Assembly: GCF_002284535.1 (NCBI RefSeq)
Contig: NZ_NPKH01000039.1
Span: forward strand, 402,847 to 465,717
Direction: 5' to 3'
Source: Mesorhizobium wenxiniae
Lineage (GTDB): Bacteria; Pseudomonadota; Alphaproteobacteria; Rhizobiales; Rhizobiaceae
DNA: 62,871 nt
Made by a program: the position numbers and the translations under genes. The first letter of the stretch is position 1, and the number at the start of each line of letters is the position of its first letter. Below, one piece after another: positions 17,832-26,401 of the stretch. A model generated the notes under the pieces. That model saw nothing but the letters and a program-made list of their open reading frames with translations. It was not told where the DNA came from and did no database searches.

Positions 17832-18498
17832 ATCAAATTATGGCGAGGCGGTCGCAGGATCCATCCGGTTTTCCGGCCTCAAGCACGACTTCTTTCTGAT
17901 CGCCAAGGCCGACCTGCTGCGGCGTCTCGTGGTCGAGCGAAGGCTTCGGCAGGGTGGTGCCGGTGTGCGGGCGCTGGATGTCGGCTGCGGCGTCGGGTCG
18001 CTCCACCCTTATCTCGAAGGCGCCTTCGAGCGCCTGGATGGCTGCGACGTCTCGGAGGAATCGATCCTGCGAGCCGGCCAGGTCAATCCAGGTGTGACCT
18101 ACCGCGCCTGTACCACGCCGAGCCTGCCTTACGAGGACGGCGCGTTCGATCTGGCTTTCGCCAGTTGCGTCGTCCATCATGTTCCGCCCGTCTCCTGGCT
18201 CGATTTCTTCCGGGAGATGCGGCGCGTGGTGCGGCCGGGCGGCGTCGCCTGCATCATCGAACACAATCCCTATAACCTGCTGACGCGTCTTGCGGTGTCG
18301 CGGTGTCCATTCGACCAGGACGCGGTCCTGCTCAACGCGGCCAAAGCAAGGTCCCTCTTTCAGGAGACGGGCTTCAGCGATATCCGATCCGAGCATTTCC
18401 TGCTGCTGCCCTCGGCCAGGCCCTTCGCCCGAAGACTCGAACGCGTGCTCGCGCCCATGCCGCTTGGAGCCCAGTACGCGTGCAGTGCGTATGTCTGA
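17806..18498 (+). CDS. Class I SAM-dependent methyltransferase
   Basis: 230 residues. Motif I LDVGCGVGSL binds S-adenosylmethionine; an acidic loop follows (LDGCDVSEESI), then FDLAFASCVVHHVPP (motif IV) and MRRVVRPGGVACIIEHNPYN. This is the Methyltransf_11/25 layout. It starts inside the GtrB-type gene (26-bp overlap) and its stop overlaps the GtrA start by 8 bp, so the three genes are almost certainly one translationally coupled operon. Methylation of the lipid-linked sugar or of a final glycan is the likeliest role (inference); an O- versus N-methyltransferase cannot be distinguished. Confidence 0.87.
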   Translation: MAELFDSYKSNYGEAVAGSIRFSGLKHDFFLIAKADLLRRLVVERRLRQGGAGVRALDVGCGVGSLHPYLEGAFERLDGCDVSEESILRAGQVNPGVTYRACTTPSLPYEDGAFDLAFASCVVHHVPPVSWLDFFREMRRVVRPGGVACIIEHNPYNLLTRLAVSRCPFDQDAVLLNAAKARSLFQETGFSDIRSEHFLLLPSARPFARRLERVLAPMPLGAQYACSAYV

Positions 18499-18931
18499 GG
18501 GCCGTTCGACCGCCCGCATCGGGCTGAAGCTGCTGGCGCGCTTCGGGTTGGTCGGCATCGCCGCGACAATCCTGTATGCTGCCTTGGCTATCGGTTTGGT
18601 CAAATCGGAATGGATCGGCTTCTCGCCCGTCCAAGCATCGCTTGCAGCTTACGCCGCGGCTGCCGTGTTCTCGTATCTCGCCCATAAGTCAGTAACGTTC
18701 ATGTCGAGCGGATCGCACCGATCGGAAGCTGCGCGTTTTCTCCTGCTGACGGCGATAGGCTTCGCCGTGGCTTACGCTGCGCCGGCGCTTTTGACCGCGA
18801 AACTCGGCCTGCCGCCCATCATTGCCATTCTGGTTACATGCCTGCTTATTCCAGCGGGCAATCTGCTCATGCTGGACCGATGGGTTTTTGCGCAGCGTAG
18901 ACCCGGCCAGCAAGGCGACCGCTCTACCTAA
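18491..18931 (+). CDS. GtrA family membrane protein (putative polyprenyl-linked sugar flippase)
   Basis: 146 residues with four predicted membrane helices in the standard GtrA arrangement: LLARFGLVGIAATILYAALA at the start, VFSYLAHKSVTFMSS (family signature: aromatic-F/Y, K-x2-TF) and LLIPAGNLLMLDRWVF at the end. GtrA proteins are thought to flip undecaprenyl-phosphate-linked sugars to the periplasm. Start ATG at 18491, overlapping the methyltransferase stop. The stop overlaps that of the convergent gene on the other strand (shared bases 18928-18931), leaving no room for a terminator. Confidence 0.9.
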   Translation: MSEGRSTARIGLKLLARFGLVGIAATILYAALAIGLVKSEWIGFSPVQASLAAYAAAAVFSYLAHKSVTFMSSGSHRSEAARFLLLTAIGFAVAYAAPALLTAKLGLPPIIAILVTCLLIPAGNLLMLDRWVFAQRRPGQQGDRST

Positions 18932-19560
18932 TCCACCTCAATGGCATCCAGCCGGAACGATGCCAGTTTGATGGAGCGCTTATAGATGTTGCTGGCGGCC
19001 GGAGTTGGCGGAATGCCGTCGAGATAATCGAAGGCAATTTCGAGTGTATCGGCCTTGCAGAGCGCCGCCGATGGAATGACGAACGAGACCGTTCGGGGTT
19101 CTTTGCCAGACAGCGTCACCGCATGCGCCCGAACACCGTTCACCGAGATCACAACCCTCTGCGTGATCTGTGGAGGACGAATGACGGCGGCCATCTGCAG
19201 CGTGGCTGTCAGCCCGTTGCGCAGCGGCGGTATCTTCACGCGGAGCCGCGAGGTCTCGCCCAGGGAATGGGTGCCGTCGGCGACGGGTCCCGACCAGCCG
19301 CAGACCTTTATGCCGGCTGCCTGCTTGGCGCCGTCGTTCCGGAACGATACCGTCTGACCAAGTGTGTAGCTGCCGACGGCATCGCGATTGAGGCAGGTCG
19401 TCGTCCGATCGATGTAATAGGCGCGATAATCGGCATTGACGTTCGGATTGAGAGCAAGCGCAAGGATGACGATCTCGGACCCGGCCAGAACCGCCGCGAG
19501 CGCGTAGCCGCCGAGCGAGGCGGCGCGTCTGTAAGGCCCCAGAGTGTCAGACCAAGGCAA
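18928..19560 (-). CDS. Membrane-anchored hypothetical protein (glycosylation-locus companion)
   Basis: 210 residues, not recognised. One N-terminal membrane helix (about residues 15-37, GYALAAVLAGSEIVILALAL) is followed by a ~170-residue domain, presumably periplasmic, rich in beta-type sequence with three cysteines (TTTCLNRDAVG, IKVCGWSG, ALCKADTLE). It starts with a TTG inside the last codons of the PIG-V-like gene (14-bp overlap), so it is probably translated with it. A jelly-roll-like carbohydrate-binding or galactose-binding fold is possible but unproven. Confidence 0.75.
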   Translation of the reverse strand: MPWSDTLGPYRRAASLGGYALAAVLAGSEIVILALALNPNVNADYRAYYIDRTTTCLNRDAVGSYTLGQTVSFRNDGAKQAAGIKVCGWSGPVADGTHSLGETSRLRVKIPPLRNGLTATLQMAAVIRPPQITQRVVISVNGVRAHAVTLSGKEPRTVSFVIPSAALCKADTLEIAFDYLDGIPPTPAASNIYKRSIKLASFRLDAIEVD

Positions 19561-20722
19561 GGTAGCCTCCGATCCACGCCACCGTCGTGAAATAACAGGC
19601 GCCGAGGAAGAGAACCAAAGCTGCGAGCCAAATGAGCCTCGACGCCGACAACAGGACGACGAGCATCATTGTCAGAGGCGCTAGCCCAATGACGTATCTG
19701 ACCATCGAGGCCAGATTGGTGATCAGCGGCAGGATGATGCAGAGCGCGCAGAAGAGTGCCGCGCCATATTGCCTGCGAGCCGCCAGAACGGCCGACAGCG
19801 CCAATCCGGTGATCGCGGCCAGCGCGCTCCATTGCGGCGCCGTGGGCAGCCATCCGGTGGTCGGAACAGCTGAGAGCCCGTCCCATAGAAAGACCAGCGG
19901 ATTGCCGGCCACTCGTCCGAAGGCGCGCTGGATGTGCAAGAACGCAAAGCCGTCCCCGACCGTAAGGTAAAGAAACAGGATGTAAGCAAACAAACCGGCA
20001 GGCGAGATGAGGACAGCGACCAGCAGATCCGGCCGGCCAAGCACCCAGCGCGGGAAAGACAGCGTCGACCCGCCCTGCTCGCGGTGCTCCCTAAATATTT
20101 GAATCACGGTCGCAAATACGACGAAGACCCCGACGAGCCTGGTCGCCGACAGCAGCGCGGATGAAACACCCGCGGCGAGATAGCTGGAGCGCTTGAGCGC
20201 CAGAAAAACGCACGAGGTCAGGGGCACGAAAAGAGGTTCGCTCAGGAAGGTCGTGAAGTGAAAGGAGAACGGGCCGCTCAGCAGAAAAGCGCAATACAGC
20301 ACATAAGCGCGCATGTTCTTGTCCAGCAGCGGCCATGCCACCAGACAGGCGGCGTAGCTGCACGCAATCGATGTGATCGTCGCGATCAGTATCGTAGGGA
20401 AAGGGAAAACAGACCGGATTGCCGCCACCAGCATCGGGTAGAGCGGGAAGAAGCCCCAGCGACCGACATTGCTGTGGTCTGGAATGGGAAAGCGCTCGTA
20501 ACCTTGTTCGCTGATGCCGATATACCAGGCGCAATCCCAGCGGCAGAGCGCACGGGCATAAGCCTCGAAACCTGTTTCCTCCGACACAGAAGCAAATGCT
20601 GCATAGCGAATAGCCAGTCCGCTGATCACGAACAGCAACGGCACCGCTGCGACGGTCAGGACCATGGCGCGAGCGCCAGCGCTCGCACGCGCGACATCTT
20701 CGAGCGCCAACTCTGCCTCCAC
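19547..20722 (-). CDS. PIG-V-like mannosyltransferase family membrane protein (GT-C)
   Basis: 391 residues, mostly membrane helices (about ten). The region after the first helix, LCRWDCAWYIGISEQGY, followed by GRWGFFPLYPMLV, matches the conserved luminal loop of PIG-V-like and related GT-C transferases, which use polyprenyl-phosphate sugars as donors. In the bacterial case the active site faces the periplasm. The start is a GTG at 20722; an in-frame ATG at 20665 is an alternative. It is convergent with the gtrB-methyltransferase-gtrA operon. Together they could make, methylate, flip and transfer a sugar (inference). Confidence 0.82.
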   Translation of the reverse strand: MEAELALEDVARASAGARAMVLTVAAVPLLFVISGLAIRYAAFASVSEETGFEAYARALCRWDCAWYIGISEQGYERFPIPDHSNVGRWGFFPLYPMLVAAIRSVFPFPTILIATITSIACSYAACLVAWPLLDKNMRAYVLYCAFLLSGPFSFHFTTFLSEPLFVPLTSCVFLALKRSSYLAAGVSSALLSATRLVGVFVVFATVIQIFREHREQGGSTLSFPRWVLGRPDLLVAVLISPAGLFAYILFLYLTVGDGFAFLHIQRAFGRVAGNPLVFLWDGLSAVPTTGWLPTAPQWSALAAITGLALSAVLAARRQYGAALFCALCIILPLITNLASMVRYVIGLAPLTMMLVVLLSASRLIWLAALVLFLGACYFTTVAWIGGYLALV

Positions 20723-20820
20723 CCATTCGAGTGGCTGGCGCCACTCTCCCCTCTAAATTAGCGCCGCCGGGGCAAATTCAAGACATCCCTTTCGTCGGCG
20801 GCATCATCTTCGTCCCCGGA

Positions 20821-22830
20821 TCACGAGTCTCTCAGCCAGACGAGCATCTCGCCGGGATCGCGGTTGTCCCAGGCAAAATACGGCACGGCGGTGATTTTTG
20901 CTTCCTCCACCGCCGGCGGTTCGGGGCGGTAGAGGCCGTCGTCCCAGCCTTCAAACACCTCTTTCCTGGCAACAGCCGAAAGCGTCACGACGCCGCCCAG
21001 AAGGTTCGGCTCCTCGCACGCCTCGATCTGTGCCGTCCGTGGCAAGGCGATGCGGTGCAGCTGGCCGGCATTGTCGGTCTCCTCGACGCAATAGATCAGC
21101 GGACCGCGGGCAAGCGCGACGCGGCCGATATCCTGCCGGACCTCCGGATTGGCGTAGAACCGATCGACGGCCATTTCGAGGTCGAGCTCGACCTGGTCAC
21201 CCTTGCGCCACTCGCGCCGGATCGCGGCATAGCCGTCGTTGGTTACGCTACCCAGATCGACTGCCTCCCCGTTCACCTTGAGCGCGGCCTTGCGGCACCA
21301 GGCTGGCAGGCGCAGGTGCAAGGTAAACTCGGTCGGCGCCTCGGGCTCGATCGTGATCGAGACTGCCCCGTCCCACGGATAATTGCTGGCCTGGGTCAGC
21401 TCTATTTGCGTCCCCGCGATATCGAAACGAGCCGTGCTGTTTCCATAGAGATGGACGGCGAGTGCATCGTCCGACAGACTGTAGAAATAGCTGCCGATCG
21501 AAGCCACCATGCGCGCGATATTGGGCGGACAGCACGGGCAGCGATGCCATTTCCAGCGGTTGTGCTCCCCCCGGCTTTCCAGCGGATTTTCATAGAAGAA
21601 CAGCGAGCCGTCGAGCGACAGGCCCGAGATCGAGCCGTTGTAGAGAGCTCGCTCCATCATGTCGGCGTAGCGGGCATTCGGACCCATGCCGAGCATGCGG
21701 CTTGCCCAGAACACCAATCCGACCGAAGCGCAGGTCTCGGCATAGGCGGTGTCATTGGGCAGGTCGTAGTCGGCGGTAAAACCCTCATTGTGCGAGGACG
21801 GTCCAATGCCACCGGTGACGTAGAGGTTCTTGGTCGTGAGATCGTCCCACAGCCGGTCGAGCGCCACCCGCAGCGTGTCGTCGCCATATTCGGTGGCGAT
21901 ATCGGCCATGCCCGAATAGAGATACATCGCCCTGACCGCGTGGCCGACGACCTTGTCCTGATCGCGCACCGGCTTGTGCGACTGGCTGTATTCGTAGGTC
22001 TTGAAATGATAGGCTCTCGGGTCGGCGCCGCGGGCACGCGCCTCCTCGTCGAAATAATGCGGCTGTTGGCCTCGCTGGTCGATGAAGTATCTTGCGAGGT
22101 CCATGTATTTCTGCTGGCCTGTGACCCGCGCGAGCTTGACGAGCGCCAGCTCGACCTCTTCGTGGCCGCAATAACCCTTCTTCTTGCCGGGCTCGGGACC
22201 GAACGTCTCGGCGATATGGTCGACATAGCGGCACATGATGTCGAGCAGCTTGCGCTTTCCCGTCGCCTGGTAATAGGCGACCGCACCTTCGATCAGGTGG
22301 CCGGCGCAATAGAGCTCGTGACAGTCGCGCAGGTTGGTCCAGCGCAGGCCGGGCTGGATGCGCTGGTACCAGCTGGAGAGATAACCGTCGGGCTGCTGCA
22401 GCTTGCCGTACATGTCGATCACGGCGTCGATCTTCTTCTCCAGCGCGTCATTGCGGCGGCGATACAGCGAATAGGCCGCGGTCTCGATCGTCTTGCCCCA
22501 ATCGCTGTCCCAGAACATCTGGGTCGTCACCGTAGATCCAGTGAACTCGTTGCCGGCGGTGGCTGCCTCGTCCGGCGAGGGTGAGTGGAACGGAATGACG
22601 ACGCCCGGCGATGGCCGGTCCGGGTCGATCTGCTCCAGCATGCGCGCCTCGACGCAGCGCTCATAGAGGATATCGGCGGTCCTGGTCGCGACGGCATCGA
22701 CGCGGTCGCCCCAGAAGCCGCGCACATCGACCTGCGGCACGGGCAGCGGACGGAAGGCGAGTCTTGGCTTGCCCAACTTGCCGGTTTGGCCCGGCGTAGT
22801 GCCCTGACTGACGGATTGCGATGCGGTCAT
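20821..22830 (-). CDS. Glycoside hydrolase family 127 protein (beta-L-arabinofuranosidase type)
   Basis: 669 residues, the usual GH127 length; cytoplasmic, as no signal peptide is seen. The family's reference enzyme removes beta-L-arabinofuranose using a cysteine nucleophile held by zinc. Equivalent residues are visible: WHRCPCCPPN (nucleophile and zinc cysteines) and DTAYAETCAS (zinc Glu and Cys). Start ATG at 22830 with GGAG 7 bases upstream; a TTG precedes it directly. It is the last gene of the LacI-sugar ABC operon, indicating that the imported sugar is an arabinose-containing plant glycan fragment (inference). Confidence 0.92.
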   Translation of the reverse strand: MTASQSVSQGTTPGQTGKLGKPRLAFRPLPVPQVDVRGFWGDRVDAVATRTADILYERCVEARMLEQIDPDRPSPGVVIPFHSPSPDEAATAGNEFTGSTVTTQMFWDSDWGKTIETAAYSLYRRRNDALEKKIDAVIDMYGKLQQPDGYLSSWYQRIQPGLRWTNLRDCHELYCAGHLIEGAVAYYQATGKRKLLDIMCRYVDHIAETFGPEPGKKKGYCGHEEVELALVKLARVTGQQKYMDLARYFIDQRGQQPHYFDEEARARGADPRAYHFKTYEYSQSHKPVRDQDKVVGHAVRAMYLYSGMADIATEYGDDTLRVALDRLWDDLTTKNLYVTGGIGPSSHNEGFTADYDLPNDTAYAETCASVGLVFWASRMLGMGPNARYADMMERALYNGSISGLSLDGSLFFYENPLESRGEHNRWKWHRCPCCPPNIARMVASIGSYFYSLSDDALAVHLYGNSTARFDIAGTQIELTQASNYPWDGAVSITIEPEAPTEFTLHLRLPAWCRKAALKVNGEAVDLGSVTNDGYAAIRREWRKGDQVELDLEMAVDRFYANPEVRQDIGRVALARGPLIYCVEETDNAGQLHRIALPRTAQIEACEEPNLLGGVVTLSAVARKEVFEGWDDGLYRPEPPAVEEAKITAVPYFAWDNRDPGEMLVWLRDS

Positions 22831-22857
22831 CAATTTACTCCGGTTCGATTCGATTGG

Positions 22858-23715
22858 TCACTTCACGGCCCCTGCCATGAGGCCGCGGATGTAGAAGCGC
22901 TGCAGCAACAGGAAGAGCACCAGGCATGGCACCATCATCACGGTGACGCCGGCCTGCACCGCGCCCCAGTCGATGGCGCCGAAGCGGCCGGACTGCAGCG
23001 CCGTCATCATGATCGGCAGCGTGAATTTGGACTGGTCCGTCATCAGCACCAGCGCCGCCAGGAATTCGTTCCAGGCGCTGAGGAATGCGAACAGCGCGAT
23101 GGTGACGATGCCCGGCCAGACCAGCGGCAGCATCACCCTCAGCAGCATGGTGACATTGTTGGCGCCGTCCATGCGGGCGGCTTCCTCGATCTCGCGCGGC
23201 ACCGCGTCGAAGGCGTTGCGCATCATGAAGATCGAGAACGGCAGCTGCAGCGTGACATAGACGCAGACCAGCCCGGTCAGCGTGTTGTGCAGGCCGATCT
23301 TGGTCAGCACCAGGAAGATCGGCGTCAGGATCGACTGGAACGGGATCATGATCGTCGACAGGATGACGACGAAGAGCAGGTTCTTCAGCGGAAAGCGGAA
23401 GCGCGAGAAACCGTAGCCGGCCAGCACGCTGACGATCACCGACAGCACCACCGTCATGACAGAGACATAGATGCTGTTTTGCGCCGGCAGCCAGAGGCCA
23501 TCGCCGAAAGTGTTGAGCGTGGCGTAATTCTCGACCGAAAAACCCGTCGTCGGCCAGGGCGGCAGCGGCGGCTGACGCGACTCCTGCGCCGGCTTGAACG
23601 CCGAAAGCACGGTCCAGACGATCGGCGCCAGGAACAGCAATGAGGCGATGATGCCCGTCGAGTGCTCGGCGATCTGCATGCCGATGCGGGTTCTGCGGCT
23701 CCTTGCCTGCGCCAT
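22858..23715 (-). CDS. Carbohydrate ABC transporter permease, MalG type
   Basis: 285 residues, six predicted membrane helices. The EAA loop that contacts the ATPase reads EIEEAARMDGANNVTMLLRV, followed by MLPLVWPGI. The segment SAWNEFLAALVLM is typical of the MalG branch (CUT1 family). Its start codon shares one base with the stop of the MalF-type gene (TGATG). Confidence 0.93.
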   Translation of the reverse strand: MAQARSRRTRIGMQIAEHSTGIIASLLFLAPIVWTVLSAFKPAQESRQPPLPPWPTTGFSVENYATLNTFGDGLWLPAQNSIYVSVMTVVLSVIVSVLAGYGFSRFRFPLKNLLFVVILSTIMIPFQSILTPIFLVLTKIGLHNTLTGLVCVYVTLQLPFSIFMMRNAFDAVPREIEEAARMDGANNVTMLLRVMLPLVWPGIVTIALFAFLSAWNEFLAALVLMTDQSKFTLPIMMTALQSGRFGAIDWGAVQAGVTVMMVPCLVLFLLLQRFYIRGLMAGAVK

Positions 23716-24641
23716 CAGTCAACGCCCTCCGGTTGGCGCAGCAGCCGCAGCTGGATCAGGCTGAGCGCGACCAGGATGATCAGCAGGATCATCGACAATG
23801 CGGCGCCGTAGCCGAGCTTGAACGACACGAATGACTGGTTGAAAATCCAGTAGACGGCAGTCAGCGTCTGGTTGCGCGGCCCGCCGCGCAGGATGATGTA
23901 GAACTGGTCGAAGGCGAGCACCGAGCCGGCAACCGACAGGATCAGCGCCAGCGCCAGGGTGCGGCGCATCAACGGCAGAGTGATGGCGCGAAACCGCGCC
24001 AGCGGCCCTGCCCCGTCGATCATCGCCGCCTCCTGCAGATCCGGCGGGATGGATTGCAGGCCGGTCATCAGGATGATCATGGTGAAGCCGGCCACCTTCC
24101 AGACGACCATGGCGATGATCGACCAGAAGGCCGGCTGGAACGTTGCCAGCAGATTGACCTTCTTCTCGGTCAGGCCGAGTTCGAAGGCGGCCGGGCTGAA
24201 CAGGCCGGAATCGACATTGAGAAGCCAAGACCAGAGCAGGCTGGCCGAGGCGAAGCCGATGACCGCCGGCATGAAGAAGGACGTCCGGTAGAAGCCGGTC
24301 AGCGGCCGCGGCCTTTCGATGAAAAGCGCCAGCGGAAAGGCGACGGCGAAGATCGCGATCGTCACCACCACCGTGTAGTAGCCGGTGAATTTGAGTGCGT
24401 TCCAGAACCTGGTGTCGCGCAGGATCGCCCAGTAATTGTCGAGGCCAATGAAGCTGTGCGCGCCCATCAGCGGCCAGTTGTGCAGCGACATCCACGCCGT
24501 CATGCAAAGCGGGATGATGAAGAAGACGACGACAAGGGCGACGGCCGGCGCGACGTAGAGCAGGCCGATCCACTGCCGGCGACCGGCGCCGACCAGTTTG
24601 CGGCGACGCGCTGGGGTGGAAATTGCTGCGATGGAGGTCAT
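23715..24641 (-). CDS. Carbohydrate ABC transporter permease, MalF type
   Basis: 308 residues, six predicted membrane helices (for example QWIGLLYVAPAVALVVVFFI). The EAA loop reads DLQEAAMIDGAGPLARFRAI. Start ATG at 24641; the open frame continues upstream through a palindromic repeat to 24779, but those residues come from the repeat and are not expected to be protein. Forms the CUT1 channel with the MalG partner. Confidence 0.92.
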   Translation of the reverse strand: MTSIAAISTPARRRKLVGAGRRQWIGLLYVAPAVALVVVFFIIPLCMTAWMSLHNWPLMGAHSFIGLDNYWAILRDTRFWNALKFTGYYTVVVTIAIFAVAFPLALFIERPRPLTGFYRTSFFMPAVIGFASASLLWSWLLNVDSGLFSPAAFELGLTEKKVNLLATFQPAFWSIIAMVVWKVAGFTMIILMTGLQSIPPDLQEAAMIDGAGPLARFRAITLPLMRRTLALALILSVAGSVLAFDQFYIILRGGPRNQTLTAVYWIFNQSFVSFKLGYGAALSMILLIILVALSLIQLRLLRQPEGVD

Positions 24642-24658
24642 GCCTGTCCGCTCGCCTT

Positions 24659-24801
24659 CCCTTCTCCCCTTGTGGGAGAAGGTGGATCGGCGCGCAGCGC
24701 CGAGACGGATGAGGGGTGTTGGACGGAGTGCTGTCGGAGCCAAGCTGGAGCACCCCTCATCCGTCGCCTTCGGCGACACCTTCTCCCACAGGGGGAGAAG
24801 G
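24659..24801. repeat. Long palindromic repeat, copy 1 (143 bp)
   Basis: 25-bp terminal inverted repeats with 24 of 25 matches (core cttctccccttgtgggagaa) enclose a second, perfect pair, gacggatgaggggtg and cacccctcatccgtc. The same architecture and both arm sequences recur at 42638-42783. It lies just upstream of the MalF-type permease, in the gap after the binding-protein gene. No protein-coding role is expected here, although it leaves the permease frame open. Confidence 0.85.
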
Positions 24802-24869
24802 GGGAGCCACGCACTGGCGCGGTGATTGCTGCGATTGATCTCATGGCTGCTCTTCCATTAGCGCTACGT

Positions 24870-25009
24870 CCCCCTCCCCCTTGAGGGAGGGTCCGGCGAA
24901 GGCCGGGGGTGGGGTCCTCCGCGAAGCGCGCCGACGCAAAGAGAACGTCGAGCACTGCCGCAACGACCCCACCCGGACCTGCGGTCCGACCTCCCCTCGA
25001 GGGGGAGGT
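24870..25009. repeat. Rhizobial intergenic palindromic repeat (GGGGAGG family), second copy
   Basis: Starts with ccctcccccttgagggaggg and ends with acctcccctcgagggggagg, with inner blocks ggggtggggtcc and gaccccacccggacc. The layout matches the element at 8327-8455. Together with the preceding repeat it fills the 376-bp gap between the binding-protein gene and the MalF-type gene; both elements can form stable hairpins that might tune expression of the permeases relative to the binding protein. Confidence 0.75.
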
Positions 25010-25017
25010 AACGGCGC

Positions 25018-26271
25018 CTACTGTTGCGGCGCCGAGTCGATGATCGACTGCATGGTTTCCTGCGCGTTGGCGATGGCGCCGTCGACGTCTTCGCCGAAGA
25101 AGACCTCGTTGACCATCTGGTTCCACGGACCGTTGGCGGAGTTGATCAGGTCGTTGAACACCACCGAATAGGGCGTGCGGCCCTTGGCCATGGCCTCTGC
25201 GGCGACCTTGTAGCGCGGGTCGAGCTCCTTCAGCGCCTCATTGGCGATGTCGCCGCGCACCGGAAGGCTGCCATATTTCGCCAGGATGGTCTGGCCTTCG
25301 AGCGAATAGGCGAAATCGAGGAACTCCTTCACCACCGCGGTCTTGGTGGTGCCCTTGGTGACGACGAAATTGTCGCCGCCGGCGAACGACGACCAGCCGC
25401 CATCCTTGCCAGGCAGGAAGGTGACGCCGTAGTCGATGTCTGGGTATTGCGTGTTCAGCGCGCCGATGGCGAAGGCGCCGGACGGCGAGATACCGATATT
25501 GCCGGCGGCAAACGCAGCAAAGAAGTTGGAGCCAGTGTCGGTCTGCGCGCCTGCCGGCACCAGGTCCTTCTTGACCATCGAGCGGTAGAGGTCGATGGCG
25601 CCGCGCAGCTGCGGGCTGTCGAGCGTCGCCTTCGAGCCGTCCTCGGTGAGGATGTCGCCGCCCGAGGCCCAGATCAGCGGCGTGAAGGTGAAGATGTTGC
25701 AGCCGCCGCAATTGCCGGAGAAATAGAATCCCTTGGTGTCGCCGCCAAGCGCGTTGACCTTTTCGGCATAGGCTTCGATCTCGGCCCAGTTGGTCGGGCC
25801 CTTTTCAGGGTCGAGACCGGCCTGCTTGAACAGCTTCTTGTTCCAGATCAGCACCGAACTATCGGCGGAGAACGGCAGCCCGTAGATGCGGCCCTTGTAG
25901 GTGCCGGTCTTGACATGCGCCGGCGACAGGCTGGCGAAATAAGGCAGGGATTTCGCCCAGTCGGTGATGTCTTCCAACTGGCCGGCGGCAGCGAAGGACG
26001 GCGTGTAGATCAGGTCGAGCGACAGCGCATCGGGTGCTGTGCCGCCGGCGGCGGCCGCGCCGTATTTCGGGATGATCTCGGCATTGGGGATGATGTCCAG
26101 CTTGATCTGGTTCTCATGCCCCTTGTTGAAGGCCTCGACGATGCGCGGCATGAAGTTCGAGCCGTCGGCGCGAACCCAGATGTTGGCGGTCTCGGCTGCG
26201 GCCGGCCCGACTGCTGCCAGCGTGGAAAGAATGCTCGCGGCAAAGGCGAGCCCGGTAATTATGGTCCTCAT
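25018..26271 (-). CDS. Sugar ABC transporter substrate-binding protein (family 1, CUT1)
   Basis: 417 residues, periplasmic. The Sec signal peptide MRTIITGLAFAASILSTLAA ends in AAA-ETANI around residue 26. The mature part has the SBP_bac_1 pattern: SADSSVLIWNKKLFKQAGLD, ALGGDTKGF and FLDFAYSLEGQTILAKYG. A CGGC pair (FSGNCGGCNIF) may form a disulphide. The start has a GAGGAG ribosome site immediately upstream. It is probably a receptor for an arabinose-containing oligosaccharide, given the downstream GH127 enzyme. Confidence 0.92.
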   Translation of the reverse strand: MRTIITGLAFAASILSTLAAVGPAAAETANIWVRADGSNFMPRIVEAFNKGHENQIKLDIIPNAEIIPKYGAAAAGGTAPDALSLDLIYTPSFAAAGQLEDITDWAKSLPYFASLSPAHVKTGTYKGRIYGLPFSADSSVLIWNKKLFKQAGLDPEKGPTNWAEIEAYAEKVNALGGDTKGFYFSGNCGGCNIFTFTPLIWASGGDILTEDGSKATLDSPQLRGAIDLYRSMVKKDLVPAGAQTDTGSNFFAAFAAGNIGISPSGAFAIGALNTQYPDIDYGVTFLPGKDGGWSSFAGGDNFVVTKGTTKTAVVKEFLDFAYSLEGQTILAKYGSLPVRGDIANEALKELDPRYKVAAEAMAKGRTPYSVVFNDLINSANGPWNQMVNEVFFGEDVDGAIANAQETMQSIIDSAPQQ

Positions 26272-26349
26272 GTTCTCCTCCTCAGGTTTCTGTTTCCTGT
26301 AACCGCGCTCCCAAGCGGGTGGCTATCGGCACGGCTGCCTTTAGTTTCA

Positions 26350-26396
26350 TGCATGTCATTATCCCAAAACCGCTATGCACTTTTGGGCGACATGCA
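26350..26396. repeat. Short rhizobial palindromic repeat (CCCAAAA family), copy 1
   Basis: Outer arms tgcatgtc and gacatgca enclose inner arms cccaaaa and ttttggg. Related elements occur at 47146-47190 and 58416-58463, with the same two-tier hairpin design but different outer arms. It sits 5 bp beyond the lacI stop and upstream of the binding-protein gene, so it would lie in the operon transcript between regulator and transporter. Confidence 0.75.
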
Positions 26397-26401
26397 TTCG
26401 T

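Noticed and set aside
20731..22584. 617-codon open frame antisense to the GH127 gene
   Set aside because: Shadow frame; no motifs, no ribosome site, and the GH127 catalytic motifs are intact on the minus strand.
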